A stretch of 64,000 nucleotides of DNA, from positions 124,001-188,000 of the forward strand of contig CBDFML010000012.1 of the NCBI GenBank assembly GCA_965249645.1, written 5' to 3'. The notes under the pieces are model-generated. The model made no database searches, was not told the DNA's origin, and saw only the letters and a program-made list of their open reading frames with translations. Made by a program: the position numbers and the translations under genes. The DNA comes from CAVOEB01 sp965249645 (lineage in GTDB: Bacteria > Pseudomonadota > Alphaproteobacteria > UBA828 > JAPUJA01). Within the stretch, counting starts at the first letter, position 1; each line of letters begins with the position of its first letter. Positions 8,818 to 18,325 of this stretch are shown one piece after another.

Positions 8818-8886
8818 AATCAGTCCCTCCGACCGCACAGCTCACTCGGGTATCAACCACCGGCACCAGAAACTGTGTTGCCCAAC
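8818..8886 (+). pseudogene. IS3-family transposase C-terminal scrap
   Basis: The frame reads NQSLRPHSSLGYQPPAPET, the highly conserved C-terminal signature of IS3-group orfB/integrase-core transposases (RPHSSLGY-PP). Only about 23 codons remain, with no catalytic D, D or E residues and no recognisable terminal repeat. It is evidence of a past IS3-family insertion immediately upstream of the Sel1 gene. Confidence 0.7.
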
Positions 8887-9016
8887 GTTGAAGAATCGAC
8901 CTACTCTGTTGATGGACTCCGGTTGGCCCTTCAACTCAATCCGCGCGCTCAACTCTCTCATAGGCGGTGTACAATCCGATGAGGGCAGACCACTTTTTTT
9001 GGGGACGACCAACGTA

Positions 9017-11095
9017 ATGAAACCAATCGTCAAACTGCTGTTAATCGTGCCGATCTTGCTGTGGTCGTCGGTGTCCGCGGCCGACTTTCTGGCGGGTGTG
9101 GAAGCTTATAAGAGGGGCGATTACGCAACTGCTTACAAGGAGTTGTTGCCGCTTGCTGAGCAGGGGCAGGCCGATGCCCAATTCTTCCTCGGGGTCATGT
9201 ATGCCTACGGCGAGGGTGTGCCAGAGGACGATGCCGAGGCCGTGACATGGTACCGCAAGGCCGCCGAGCAGGGGGACGCCCGCGCCCAGTTCAACCTCGG
9301 TTTCATGTATGCCGTGGGCGAGGGCGTGCCGGAGGACGATGCCGAGGCCGTGAATTGGTACCGCAAGGCCGCCGAGCAGGGGGCCGCCCGCGCCCAGTTC
9401 AACCTCGGGCGCATGTATGCCTACGGCGACGGCGTGCCGGAGGACGATGCCGCGGCCGTGAAGTGGTACCGCAAGGCCGCCGAGCAGGGGGGCGCCGATG
9501 CCCAATACAATCTCGGTAATATGTATGCCGACGGCGAGGGCGTGCCGGAGGACGATGCCGCGGCCGTGAAGTGGTATCGCAAGGCCGCCGAGCAGGGGCA
9601 CGCCCGCGCCCAGTTCAACCTCGGTGTCAAGTACGCCAACGGCGAGGGCGTGCCGGAGGACGATGCCGAGGCCGTAAAGTGGTACCGTAAGGCCGCCGAA
9701 CAGGGGCACGCCGGCGCCCAATTCTTTCTCGGTGTCATGTATGCCGTGGGCGAGGGCGTGCCGGAGGACGATGCCGCGGCCGTGAAGTGGTTTCGCAAGG
9801 CCGCCGAGCAGGGAGACGCCGAGGCCCAGTTCAACCTCGGGGTCATGTATGCCGACGGCGAGGGCGTGCCGGAGGACGATGCCGCGGCCGTGACGTGGTA
9901 CCGCAAGGCCGCCGAGCAGGGCTACGCCCACGCCCAGTTCAACCTCGGGGTCATGTATGCCAACGGCGAGGGCGTGCCGGAGGACGATGCCACGGCCGTG
10001 AAGTGGTACCGCAAGGCCGCCGAGCAGGGGCTCGCCGAGGCACAAACCAACCTCGGTTTCAAGTACGCCAACGGCGACGACGTGCCGGAGGACGATGCCG
10101 CGGCCGTGAAGTGGTACCGCAAAGCAGTGGTACCGTACGCCAAGGCCGTGCCGAGGACGATGCCGCGGCCGTAAAGTGGTACCGTAAGGCCGCCCAGGGG
10201 CACGCCGGCGCCCAATTCTTTCTCGGTGTCATGTATGCCAAGGGCGAAGGCGTGCCGGAGGACGATGCCGCGGCCGTGACGTGGTACCGCAAGGCCGCCG
10301 AGCAGGGCTACGCCCGCGCCCAGTTCAACCTAGGGCGCATGTATGCCTACGGCGAGGGCGTGCCGGAGGACGATGCCGCGGCCGTGAAGTGGTACCGCAA
10401 GGCCGCCGAGCAGGGGCACGCCGGCGCCCAAAACAATCTCGGGCGCATGTATGCCGACGGCGAGGGCGTGCCGGAGGACGATGCCACGGCCGTGAAGTGG
10501 TACCGCAAGGCCGCCGAGCAGGGGCACGCCCGCGCCCAGTTCAACCTCGGTGTCAAGTACGCCAACGGCGACGACGTGCCGGAGGACGATGCCGCGGCCG
10601 TGAGGTGGTACCGCAAGGCCGCCGAGCAGGGGCTCGCCCGACGCCCAGTTCAACCTCGGGGTCATGTATTACAACGGCGAGGGCGTGCCGGAGGACGATG
10701 CCGAGGCCGTGAAGTGGTACCGCAAGGCCGCCGAGCAGGGGCACGCCCTCGCCCAGTTCAACCTCGGTTTCATGTATGCCGACGGCGCCGGCGTGCCGAA
10801 GGACGATGCCGCGGCCGTGACGTGGTACCACAAGTCCGCCGAGCAGGGGTACGCCGGCGCCCAAAACAATCTCGGGCTCATGTATGCCGACGGCACCGGC
10901 GTGCCGGAGGATGATGTCCGGGCCTTTGCCTGGTTCGATCTTGCGGCCGCGCAAGGAGATGAGAATGCCAAAAAAGCAAAAGGCTTTATCCGGCATCGCA
11001 TGACCGCCGTGCAAATTGCGGAGGCACAAGAACTCAGCGCTTCTATTCTGCAACGCATCAGGAAGCGAGACGGTGTCTTGAACTCCTTGAACTGA
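9017..11095 (+). pseudogene. Sel1-like repeat protein, interrupted by two frameshifts
   Basis: The gene starts MKPIVKLLLIVPILLW, a Sec signal ending at SAA, so the product would be periplasmic. It then runs as Sel1/TPR-like repeats of 36 residues (consensus AQFNLGVMYANGEGVPEDDAxAVKWYRKAAEQG with substitutions). Frame 1 stops at 10174 after a scrambled partial repeat near 10120-10160. The array continues in the -1 frame to about 10636, where one extra C (in CTCGCCCGACGCC) restores the original frame, ending KRDGVLNSLN at 11095. Read through, it would have about 16.6 repeats. Sel1 proteins scaffold protein-protein interactions. The breaks may be real mutations or assembly errors in a near-identical tandem array. 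Confidence 0.85.
9164..10954 (+). repeat. Tandem array of 108-bp Sel1 units
   Basis: About 16.6 head-to-tail units of 108 bp, each encoding one 36-residue Sel1 repeat and nearly identical in DNA (for example GTGCCGGAGGACGATGCC recurs in most units). The conservation at synonymous positions means recent unit duplication or gene conversion rather than protein-level selection alone. The one scrambled junction is at about 10120-10200. Confidence 0.9.
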
Positions 11096-11130
11096 TCTGT
11101 GTGCGGTCTGGGCGGCGTCCGACTGGTTGG

Positions 11131-11290
11131 CTGGCGTATAGTTCAGCCTCCGCCTCGCGCCGCCGCACCAGCCCCTTGAGCTTGCGCCCACCGGCCCACA
11201 CCCAGCGCCTGAACTCGGCGGGCACGACGCCGTGCTCCTCCCGGTTGACCTTGCGCCGTAGCGTCGAGCGCTGCAGGGCGCCGGCGCCGA
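11131..11290 (-). pseudogene. Endolysin 3'-end fragment, copy A
   Basis: Read on the minus strand this matches the last about 52 codons of the intact endolysin at 17413-17856 (LQRSTLRRKVNREEH ... FRRWVWAGGRKLKGL ... RRREAEA), diverging before the stop. It lies just after the Sel1 gene and 340 bp before the giant helicase. The remaining sequence to 11633 shows no supportable gene. Confidence 0.8.
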
Positions 11291-11633
11291 GAAGGGGTGT
11301 CGCAACACCGCAGATCTCGCCGCGGGTCGAGGCTGGAACATTGCCGATGACCTCGCACGTCCGAGCAAACGCTGACGAAGCTAACGTGAATTACTCGGCC
11401 GCAGCTACGAAGCGAACCGATAAATGCACAGCGATCGCCTCTGTTGAACTGGTCCATGATGAAGGAGGCGAACCGCATCTAGGTTGACTGGCTCGCGGGC
11501 GGCGTGATTCAATAATGAAGGTTTCGCTTCGGGCGGCGCATCAAACATGGCAACTGTCCCCTGACATCGCGGCCGATCCCCGTAAGTGGGGACGGCGCCT
11601 CGTTGGATGCCCACCCCAACATTGGCGCACCCG

Positions 11634-14600
11634 ATGCCGGATGAAGACACGACCTTCTCGCCACGTTGCCTTTCGCTGGACCTCGAAGTTGGCAAAGCGG
11701 ACAGCCGCATTCACGCTTTTGCCGGGGTGCGCGCGGATACCGGCCAGCGCGTTGTATTCAGCGGCGGCGACCTGGCGTCGGCATTGTCGAAACTGGACGA
11801 CCTTGCCGATGAGGTGTCCTTCGTCCTGGGCCACAACCTGATCGCCTTCGACCTGCCGTACCTCGCGGCGGCGAAGCCAGATTTGCGGCTGCTGAAACTG
11901 CCGATTATCGATACGTTGCGTCTCAGCCCCCTCGCTTTTCCCCGTAATCCCTATCACCACCTCGTCAAGCACTATCAGGATGGCGGGCTCAAGCGCGGCC
12001 AACTGAACGACCCGGAGCTCGACGCCCGCCTTGCGCTGGAAGTCTTCGGCGATCAGCGCCAAGCGCTGCGGGAAGCCGAACCGGACCTGCTGGCCGCGTG
12101 GCATTGGCTGAGCACGCGGGAACCGGAGGGCAAGGACCGCGCCCTCGACGATTTCTTCTCCGAGCTTCGCGGCTCGCGCCGCCCCTTGGACACCGAGGCC
12201 CGCGCCGCGATCGGCAAGCGACTGGCAGGCATCGCTTGCGCCACTCACGGCCGCCAAGTCACGGCGGAGGCGGCGGCCTCAGGCTGGGCGCTGGCCTATG
12301 CGCTGGCATGGCTGTCGGTGGCGGGAGGCAATTCGGTCATGCCGCCCTGGGTAAACCATCAGTTCCCGGAGGCGGGCCGCCTGGTGCGCCGACTCAGGGA
12401 CACTGCCTGCGCCGATCCCGCCTGCGGCTGGTGCCGCGAACGCCACGATGCACAGAAGGAGCTCACGCGCTGGTTCGGCTTCCCCGATTTCCGCCCGGAA
12501 CCGGCGAGCGACGACGGGCGGCCCATGCAACGTTCCATCGTCGAGGCGGCAATGGCGGGAGAGCACGTGCTCGGGATTCTGCCCACTGGCACGGGCAAAT
12601 CCCTCTGCTATCAGATCCCGGCCCTGTCGCGTTACGACAAGACGGGCGCACTGACGGTGGTGATTTCACCCCTGGTCGCGCTGATGGCGGATCAGGTGGC
12701 GGGAATGGAAGCACAGGGGATCGGCTCCTGCGTGACGATCAACGGAATGTTGTCGATGCCCGAGCGGGCCGACGCGCTGGACCGGGTCCGGCTCGGCGAC
12801 GCGGGTATTCTCATCATCTCTCCGGAGCAGCTCCGCGCCCGTTCCCTTCGCCGAGCGCTCGGTCAGCGCGAGATCGGCGGCTGGGTGGTGGACGAAGCGC
12901 ACTGCCTGTCGAGATGGGGGCACGATTTCCGGCCTGATTACCGCTATGTCGGGCGCTTCATCCGGGAGAAGGCAGGCGACGGGCCGGTGCCGCCGGTGCT
13001 GTGCCTGACTGCGACTGCCAAGCCGGACGTGACGGAGGACCTCGTACGGTACTTCCGGGACAGGCTCGGCATCGGGCTGACCGTCTTCGACGGTGGCACC
13101 GAGCGTCCCAATCTGACGTTCGAGGTGGTCCCGACGACGTCTGGCGAGAAGTTCGCCCACATCCACCAGATTTTGATGTCCTACCTGCCGCCGGACAGGC
13201 CGGGCGGCGCCATCGTGTATTGCGCGACGCGCCGGCAGAGCGAGGAGGTGGCGGAGTTCCTGCAGTTGAAAAGCGTCGCCGCGGAGTATTTCCACGCGGG
13301 CCTTCCGCCGGAGACCAAGAAAGACGTACAGCGCCGCTTCATCGGCGGTGAGCTGCGCGCGATCGTGGCGACAAACGCGTTCGGCATGGGGATCGACAAG
13401 CCGGACGTGCGGCTGGTCGTCCATGCCGACATTCCGGGCTCGCTGGAGAACTATCTTCAGGAGGCGGGACGCGCCGGCCGGGACCGCGCATCGGCGCGGT
13501 GCGTAATGCTGTACACGGCCGATGACGTGGAACGCCAGTTCGGCATGTCTGCTTACTCTCGCCTCACCAGGGCCGAAATTCACGGAATCTTGCGGGCGTT
13601 GCGCAACCTAGACCGCAAGAAACGCCTGGACGGCGAGGTGGTGGCGACCGCCGGCGAGATCCTTGGCGAGGACGAGGACAAGGCCTTCGAGCGGGACTCC
13701 GCCACCGACGATACCCGCGTGAGGACCGCCGTCGCCTGGTTGGAAGAGGCAGAGCTGCTGGCCCGGGAGGAGAACATGGTCCAGGTGTTCCCGTCGTCGC
13801 TCCGGATAACCTCGGTTGAAGAGGCCCGCGCGAAGCTGGAAGGGGCATCGGTCGGGAAGACCTATCGCCGACAGCTGCTGCGGATCGTCGAGTCGCTGAT
13901 GGAGGCCAGTGCCGACGAGGGCGTCACCACCGACGAGCTGATGGGCATAACGGGCCTGATCCCCGAGGCCGTGCGCGGCGCATTGTACGACCTGGAGAGG
14001 CTGGGTATCGCCAACAACGACACGGCGCTGACCGCGTTTGTCCACGTGGGTGTGGAGCGTGCCTCGCTCAAGCGCCTGAAGGAGGCGGCGGAACTGGAGA
14101 CCGCCCTGATCGCTCACATGCGCGAAGCGGCGCCGGACCAGGGCAAGGGAGCCACGTCGTCGCTGCATCTGCGTATTGCCTCGCAGGTCCTGCGGGACGA
14201 GGGCCTGGCCGATCCCCTGCCGGAGCGGCTGTGGCGCATTCTGCGGAGCATCGCCTACGACGGCCGCGGAGAGGACGGTGCGGCGGGCAGCCTGACGGTG
14301 CGAAAGCAGGACGCGGAGACGGCGCGGGTGACGCTGCAACGCGAATGGCGGGCACTGGAGGAGACCGCGCGGATCCGGCGCGAGGCAGCGGGGCGCCTGC
14401 TGGATCATCTTCTCGCCTGCCTGCCGCCCGGAAGCCGCGGCACGGATCTGTTGGCCGAGACCACGCTCGGCAAGCTGACCGAGGCGATTGAGTCCGACTT
14501 GGTTCTGAAGAGCAAGGTCAGGAACCCCACCAAGCTTCTGGACCGTGCCCTGCTGTGGCTGCACGAGCAGGAAGTCATCCGCCTCAACAAGGGCCTCGCG

Positions 14601-16772
14601 GTGTTCCGTTCGGCCATGACGATCCGCCTGGAGAAGCGGGACCGCCGCGGCTTCGCCAAGACCGACTTTGAGCCCCTCGCCCTTCATTACAAGGGCCAGG
14701 TCCTGCAGATCCACGTGATGGTGGAGTTCGCCGAGCGTGGGCTCGCTGCCATGACCGACGCGCTGCGCCTGGCGATGGATTACTTCACTCTCAAGGAGGA
14801 GGAGTTTCTCCGCCGCTGGTTGCCCGGCCGGGACCGGGAGATCGGCCGGGAGACCACGCCCGAGTCCTGGCGGGCCATCGTCGAAAGCCTGAAGAACCCC
14901 GTCCAGCAGCGCATCGTTGCCGACGATCGGGACCAGACCAATGTACTCGTACTCGCCGGTCCCGGCTCGGGCAAGACTCGTGTGCTGGTACACCGTATTG
15001 CCTATCTGGTGCGCGCGCGGCGTGAGAACGCCCGCGGCATCCTGGCCCTGGCCTACAACCGGCACGCGGCAGTCGACATCCGCCGCCGTCTCGAAGACCT
15101 CATCGGCGACGACGCGCGGGGCGTGACGGTGCTCACTTGTCATGCGCTCGCCATGCGGCTGGCCGGCGCTAGTTTCGCGGGACAGGCGGAACGTCCCGAC
15201 GACGAGGTATTCCGCGACGTGATCCGCCGCGCGGTTGAGCTGCTGCACGGCGAGGGTCTCCCGCCGGAAGATGCGGACGAACGGCGGGAGCGCCTGCTGG
15301 CAGGGTTTCGGTGGATCCTGGTGGACGAATACCAGGACATCGGCGCAGATCAGTACGAGCTGATATCGGCCCTTGCGGGGCGCACGCTGGAGGAAGAAGA
15401 CGCCAAGCTCACCCTGTTCGCGGTCGGTGACGACGATCAGAACATTTACGCCTTCAATGGCACGTCGGTAGAGTTCATCCGTCGTTTCGAGGCGGATTAC
15501 GGGCCGAGGCCCATCTACCTTACCGACAACTACCGCTCCACCGGTCACATCATCGCCGCGGCCAACGCGATGATCGAGCCGGCTCAGGAGCGGATGAAGA
15601 CCGAAAATCCGAATCACATCGACCGAGCGCGCGCGAAGGACCCGCCAGGCGGAACGTGGCAGAAGTTGGACCCGGTCTCACAAGGGCGGGTGCAGATCCT
15701 GCCTGCGGGTCGCGATCCGATCTCGCAGGCGCGAACTGCAATGGCGGAGTTGCTGCGCCTTGCCGCCCTGTCGCCGGATTGGGACTGGTCACGGTGTGCC
15801 GTGATCGCTTGCGAGTGGAAATATCTGGATCCAGTGCAGGCGTTCTGCGAGATGCACGATATTCCGGCGCATATGGGGAACGAGGAAATCCCCGGCTTCT
15901 GGCGCCTCCGCGAGACCCGCGCATTCGTCGAATGGATGCGAAGCCGGGATACCGGCGTCGTCGACGGCACCGTGCTGCGCGGCTGGGCGGATGCATGCGC
16001 GTCTAACCCCTGGAACGAACTGCTGCGGCAAGCAATCGATGAGCACGCCTTGGAGACCGGTGGCGCGGAAACCCCTGTGAAACACTTCATCGAATGGCTG
16101 GCCGAATGGGGTCGGGACATCCGCCGGCGTCAGCGCGGGCTCCTGCTGCTGACCGCGCATCGCGCCAAGGGTCTGGAATTCGATCATGTGGCCGTGCTGG
16201 ACGGCGGCTGGGACCGTGTCCGACACGGCGGGGACCCGAACGAGACTCGGAGATTGTACTATGTGGCCATGACGCGGGCCCAGGAGACCCTTTTGCTCGC
16301 GCGCTTCGAGGGGCCCCACCGGTTGCAGGATGCGTTGCTCGACCAACCCTGTGTCGTGCACCGCGAACCGAGTGATCTTCCGCCCGCGGCCGCGGCGCTG
16401 GAATACCGCTTTATCCGGCCCAGCCTTGAAGATGTGGATCTCGGTTTCGCGGGACGACAGGGCGCCGATCAACCGATACACCGAGCCATCGCCGCGCTGT
16501 CTCCCGGCGATTACTTGGAAACGCGAGTTGTGAACGGTGGACGCTGGGAACTGCTGAACCGGGAAGGCGTGGTGGTGGGGCGTCTGGCCACGAGCTTCAA
16601 GCCCCCGCCCGGAACACGGTGCCGGTCCGTCACGATCCGGGCCATAGTGGGATGGAGCCGCGAGGCGTCGAGGCCGGAATATCGTGACGGCATGAAATGC
16701 GATGCCTGGGAAGTGATGGTGCCGTTGTTAACGTTTGAGCCGGACCGTCAATCGGCATCGCAAGATAACTGA
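11634..16772 (+). CDS. Giant exonuclease-RecQ-UvrD fusion helicase
   Basis: A 1,712-residue three-part protein. Residues about 10-160 look like a DEDD-type RNase H-fold exonuclease: SLDLEVG, GHNLIAFDLPYL and NDPELDARLAL supply the acidic positions. Residues about 300-700 are a RecQ-type SF2 helicase (GTGKSLC about 318, VVDEAHCLSRWGHDFRP about 418, LTATA, QEAGRAGRD). A winged-helix-like linker follows. Residues about 1100-1560 are a UvrD-type SF1 helicase (AGPGSGKTRV about 1109, LVDEYQD about 1230, GDDDQNIYAFNG, TAHRAKGLEFD, LYYVAMTRA). All key motifs are intact. The ATG at 11634 is chosen; 11586 is also possible. It is flanked by truncated endolysin 3' ends and stands alone on the plus strand. 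A genome-defence or DNA-repair role is inferred. Confidence 0.9.
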   Translation: MPDEDTTFSPRCLSLDLEVGKADSRIHAFAGVRADTGQRVVFSGGDLASALSKLDDLADEVSFVLGHNLIAFDLPYLAAAKPDLRLLKLPIIDTLRLSPLAFPRNPYHHLVKHYQDGGLKRGQLNDPELDARLALEVFGDQRQALREAEPDLLAAWHWLSTREPEGKDRALDDFFSELRGSRRPLDTEARAAIGKRLAGIACATHGRQVTAEAAASGWALAYALAWLSVAGGNSVMPPWVNHQFPEAGRLVRRLRDTACADPACGWCRERHDAQKELTRWFGFPDFRPEPASDDGRPMQRSIVEAAMAGEHVLGILPTGTGKSLCYQIPALSRYDKTGALTVVISPLVALMADQVAGMEAQGIGSCVTINGMLSMPERADALDRVRLGDAGILIISPEQLRARSLRRALGQREIGGWVVDEAHCLSRWGHDFRPDYRYVGRFIREKAGDGPVPPVLCLTATAKPDVTEDLVRYFRDRLGIGLTVFDGGTERPNLTFEVVPTTSGEKFAHIHQILMSYLPPDRPGGAIVYCATRRQSEEVAEFLQLKSVAAEYFHAGLPPETKKDVQRRFIGGELRAIVATNAFGMGIDKPDVRLVVHADIPGSLENYLQEAGRAGRDRASARCVMLYTADDVERQFGMSAYSRLTRAEIHGILRALRNLDRKKRLDGEVVATAGEILGEDEDKAFERDSATDDTRVRTAVAWLEEAELLAREENMVQVFPSSLRITSVEEARAKLEGASVGKTYRRQLLRIVESLMEASADEGVTTDELMGITGLIPEAVRGALYDLERLGIANNDTALTAFVHVGVERASLKRLKEAAELETALIAHMREAAPDQGKGATSSLHLRIASQVLRDEGLADPLPERLWRILRSIAYDGRGEDGAAGSLTVRKQDAETARVTLQREWRALEETARIRREAAGRLLDHLLACLPPGSRGTDLLAETTLGKLTEAIESDLVLKSKVRNPTKLLDRALLWLHEQEVIRLNKGLAVFRSAMTIRLEKRDRRGFAKTDFEPLALHYKGQVLQIHVMVEFAERGLAAMTDALRLAMDYFTLKEEEFLRRWLPGRDREIGRETTPESWRAIVESLKNPVQQRIVADDRDQTNVLVLAGPGSGKTRVLVHRIAYLVRARRENARGILALAYNRHAAVDIRRRLEDLIGDDARGVTVLTCHALAMRLAGASFAGQAERPDDEVFRDVIRRAVELLHGEGLPPEDADERRERLLAGFRWILVDEYQDIGADQYELISALAGRTLEEEDAKLTLFAVGDDDQNIYAFNGTSVEFIRRFEADYGPRPIYLTDNYRSTGHIIAAANAMIEPAQERMKTENPNHIDRARAKDPPGGTWQKLDPVSQGRVQILPAGRDPISQARTAMAELLRLAALSPDWDWSRCAVIACEWKYLDPVQAFCEMHDIPAHMGNEEIPGFWRLRETRAFVEWMRSRDTGVVDGTVLRGWADACASNPWNELLRQAIDEHALETGGAETPVKHFIEWLAEWGRDIRRRQRGLLLLTAHRAKGLEFDHVAVLDGGWDRVRHGGDPNETRRLYYVAMTRAQETLLLARFEGPHRLQDALLDQPCVVHREPSDLPPAAAALEYRFIRPSLEDVDLGFAGRQGADQPIHRAIAALSPGDYLETRVVNGGRWELLNREGVVVGRLATSFKPPPGTRCRSVTIRAIVGWSREASRPEYRDGMKCDAWEVMVPLLTFEPDRQSASQDN

Positions 16773-16809
16773 TCGACCGAGCATCCAGAGCTGCGGCACG
16801 CTCCCCTAG

Positions 16810-16902
16810 CTACCCTGCGTAGAACCCCGCCTCCGCCTCCCGCCGCCGGATCAGCCCTTTCAGCTTGCGCCCACCGGCCCACACCCAGCGGCGGAACTCG
16901 GC
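16810..16902 (-). pseudogene. Endolysin 3'-end fragment, copy B
   Basis: The last about 30 codons of an endolysin, matching the intact gene at 17413-17856 (FRRWVWAGGRKLKGL ... EAGFYAG then TAG at 16810-16812). It ends abruptly at 16902. With copy A it brackets the giant helicase gene. Confidence 0.8.
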
Positions 16903-17030
16903 ATCTCGTCTGGGCGTTGAATGTTCGACAGTGCTTGAATTTTCGGCGTGTAGCCCCATATCTGGTGTCCTGTCGAATCAGAATTCCTATATGCGGGATG
17001 CCAACCAGAGTTGAGAAAGGATTTCGTGCA

Positions 17031-17360
17031 ATGCCAGAGACGCCCGCACATCGCCGCGCCAAGAAGCGAGCCGCCGGTTCCGGTGGCAAAACCGAGGTTT
17101 CTTTGCGGGGCAAGCAGCGCCTTGATGCTCTCACCAAAGGCGGCGGTCGAGCTACGGAAGTCGAGCGCAGCGGTTCACCCGCAGGGTTGGGTGCTGCAAC
17201 CCAGCGCCTGAAGAAAAGCGGGGCGCCGCAAAAAGTACTACAGGTCCCGCAGAAAGACATGGGTAGCGCGGTCAAGGCCATGCGCAAGGCGGGGATCGGC
17301 GGATCCGTCAAGAACATGGGCGGCACCAAACGATGGCGTGTGCGTCCGCCGGGAAAGTAG
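17031..17360 (+). CDS. Small basic hypothetical protein
   Basis: A 109-residue, Lys/Arg/Gly-rich protein starting MPETPAHRRAKKRAAG and containing TEVSLRGKQRLDALTK and a repeated GSAVKAMRKAGIGGSV segment. No signal peptide, membrane segment or known domain is visible. It is on the opposite strand to the adjacent lysis genes and between endolysin copy B and the intact endolysin, so it looks like a cargo gene. A nucleic-acid-binding role is suggested only by its basic character. An upstream in-frame start exists at 16917 but is less likely. Confidence 0.6.
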   Translation: MPETPAHRRAKKRAAGSGGKTEVSLRGKQRLDALTKGGGRATEVERSGSPAGLGAATQRLKKSGAPQKVLQVPQKDMGSAVKAMRKAGIGGSVKNMGGTKRWRVRPPGK

Positions 17361-17412
17361 CTTTTCAGGCCAGATTCTCTTCTGGACCCGGGAGAGCGGA
17401 CTTAGCCAATTT

Positions 17413-17856
17413 CTAACTCCCGGCATACCGCGCCGCCTCCGCCTCCCGCCGCCGCATGAGCCCCTTGAGCCTGCGCCCACCGGCCCACACCCAGCGCCGG
17501 AACTCGGCCGGCACCGCGTCGTGCTCCTCGCGGTTGACCTTGCGCCGGAGCGTCGAACGCTGCAGCGCGCCCGATCCGAGGTTGAAGGTGAACGAGCACA
17601 GTGCGTCGAACCGGCCGTCCGCGAGCGGCACGCGTATCAGTCGCAATACGGCCCGCTCGGCGGTCTCGACATCGCGGCGTAGCAGCGCTTCGGCCTCCGC
17701 CTCGTCGATGCCGTCAGCAAACCGCTCGCGCTCGTCGTCGCGCACCACATGACCGTAGCCGATCGTGGGCCATCCGCCCGGACAGATGTAGATCTCGGGC
17801 GCGAACCCCTCGAAGCGCTTGATCAGCGCGAGGCCGTCGCAGGTGAGGTGGCGCAT
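17413..17856 (-). CDS. Phage endolysin, glycoside hydrolase family 24 (T4-type lysozyme)
   Basis: A 147-residue muramidase that cuts peptidoglycan at phage release. The N-terminal catalytic signature is clear: IKRFEGF (catalytic Glu at about 15), PTIGYGH, then a helical domain with LCSFTFNLGSGALQ and a basic C-terminal WVWAGGRRLKGL. There is no signal peptide, so it depends on the adjacent holin. The length and motifs match intact phage lysozymes. It is 4 bp downstream of the holin gene, a standard lysis cassette. Two truncated copies of its 3' end lie at 16810-16902 and 11131-11290. Confidence 0.9.
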   Translation of the reverse strand: MRHLTCDGLALIKRFEGFAPEIYICPGGWPTIGYGHVVRDDERERFADGIDEAEAEALLRRDVETAERAVLRLIRVPLADGRFDALCSFTFNLGSGALQRSTLRRKVNREEHDAVPAEFRRWVWAGGRRLKGLMRRREAEAARYAGS

Positions 17857-17860
17857 GGCC

Positions 17861-18325
17861 TCAGCGCCGCTCTCGCAGCTTCGAGAGCGTCCGATTGCCG
17901 AACCAGAAGCTCATGACGGCGGCGAACAGCGCCTGCGTCTCGGGATCCCAGATGCGCGGCAGGGCCTCGGCGATGAGCAGGCCCTCGACCACGATCAGGA
18001 GATAGAGGCCCGAGCCCTTGACAGAGGCGAACAGGATGAAGAAGGCGTAGGTGATCAGCGGGCGGACCGAGGCGCGCAGAGCGTCGACCCATCGGCTGCT
18101 GCCACCCAGTGCTGCGTCGTGCCGGTAGAGGGCCTTGCTCTCGGCGATATCGACCTGGACCTCGATCTCCTCGAGGCGTTGGTCGTGGCCGAGGCGCATC
18201 TGCTCCATCTGGCGGTCGAGCACAGCGAGCTCGTGCTTGCGGTCCGCCCGCTCGCGGAACAGGGACATGATGTCGGGAATGGCGCTGGTGGCGAACCCCA
18301 GCAAGCTGCCGAGCAGGGTCAGCAT
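17861..18325 (-). CDS. Phage/gene-transfer-agent-type 3TM holin
   Basis: A 154-residue membrane protein with a hydrophobic N-terminal segment (LTLLGSLLGFATSAIP), a long charged coiled-coil section (residues about 25-65, HELAVLDRQMEQMRL) and two C-terminal membrane segments (PLITYAFFILFASV, LYLLIVVEGLLIAEAL). This layout matches the three-transmembrane holin family described for gene-transfer release, which permeabilises the inner membrane to let endolysin through. It sits between the endolysin and a small membrane protein gene on the same strand. Confidence 0.8.
   Translation of the reverse strand: MLTLLGSLLGFATSAIPDIMSLFRERADRKHELAVLDRQMEQMRLGHDQRLEEIEVQVDIAESKALYRHDAALGGSSRWVDALRASVRPLITYAFFILFASVKGSGLYLLIVVEGLLIAEALPRIWDPETQALFAAVMSFWFGNRTLSKLRERR

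Noticed and set aside
9041..10045. 334-codon antisense frame over the Sel1 array
   Set aside because: Its repeats merely mirror the 108-bp units; no start signal or family resemblance.
9164..10954. Regular spaced repeats considered as a CRISPR array
   Set aside because: The repeats are contiguous 108-bp coding units without variable spacers; they encode Sel1 repeats.
13608..15617. 669-codon open frame antisense to the giant helicase
   Set aside because: It is a shadow frame of GC-rich codons, has no recognisable motif, and the plus strand carries intact helicase motifs over the same bases.
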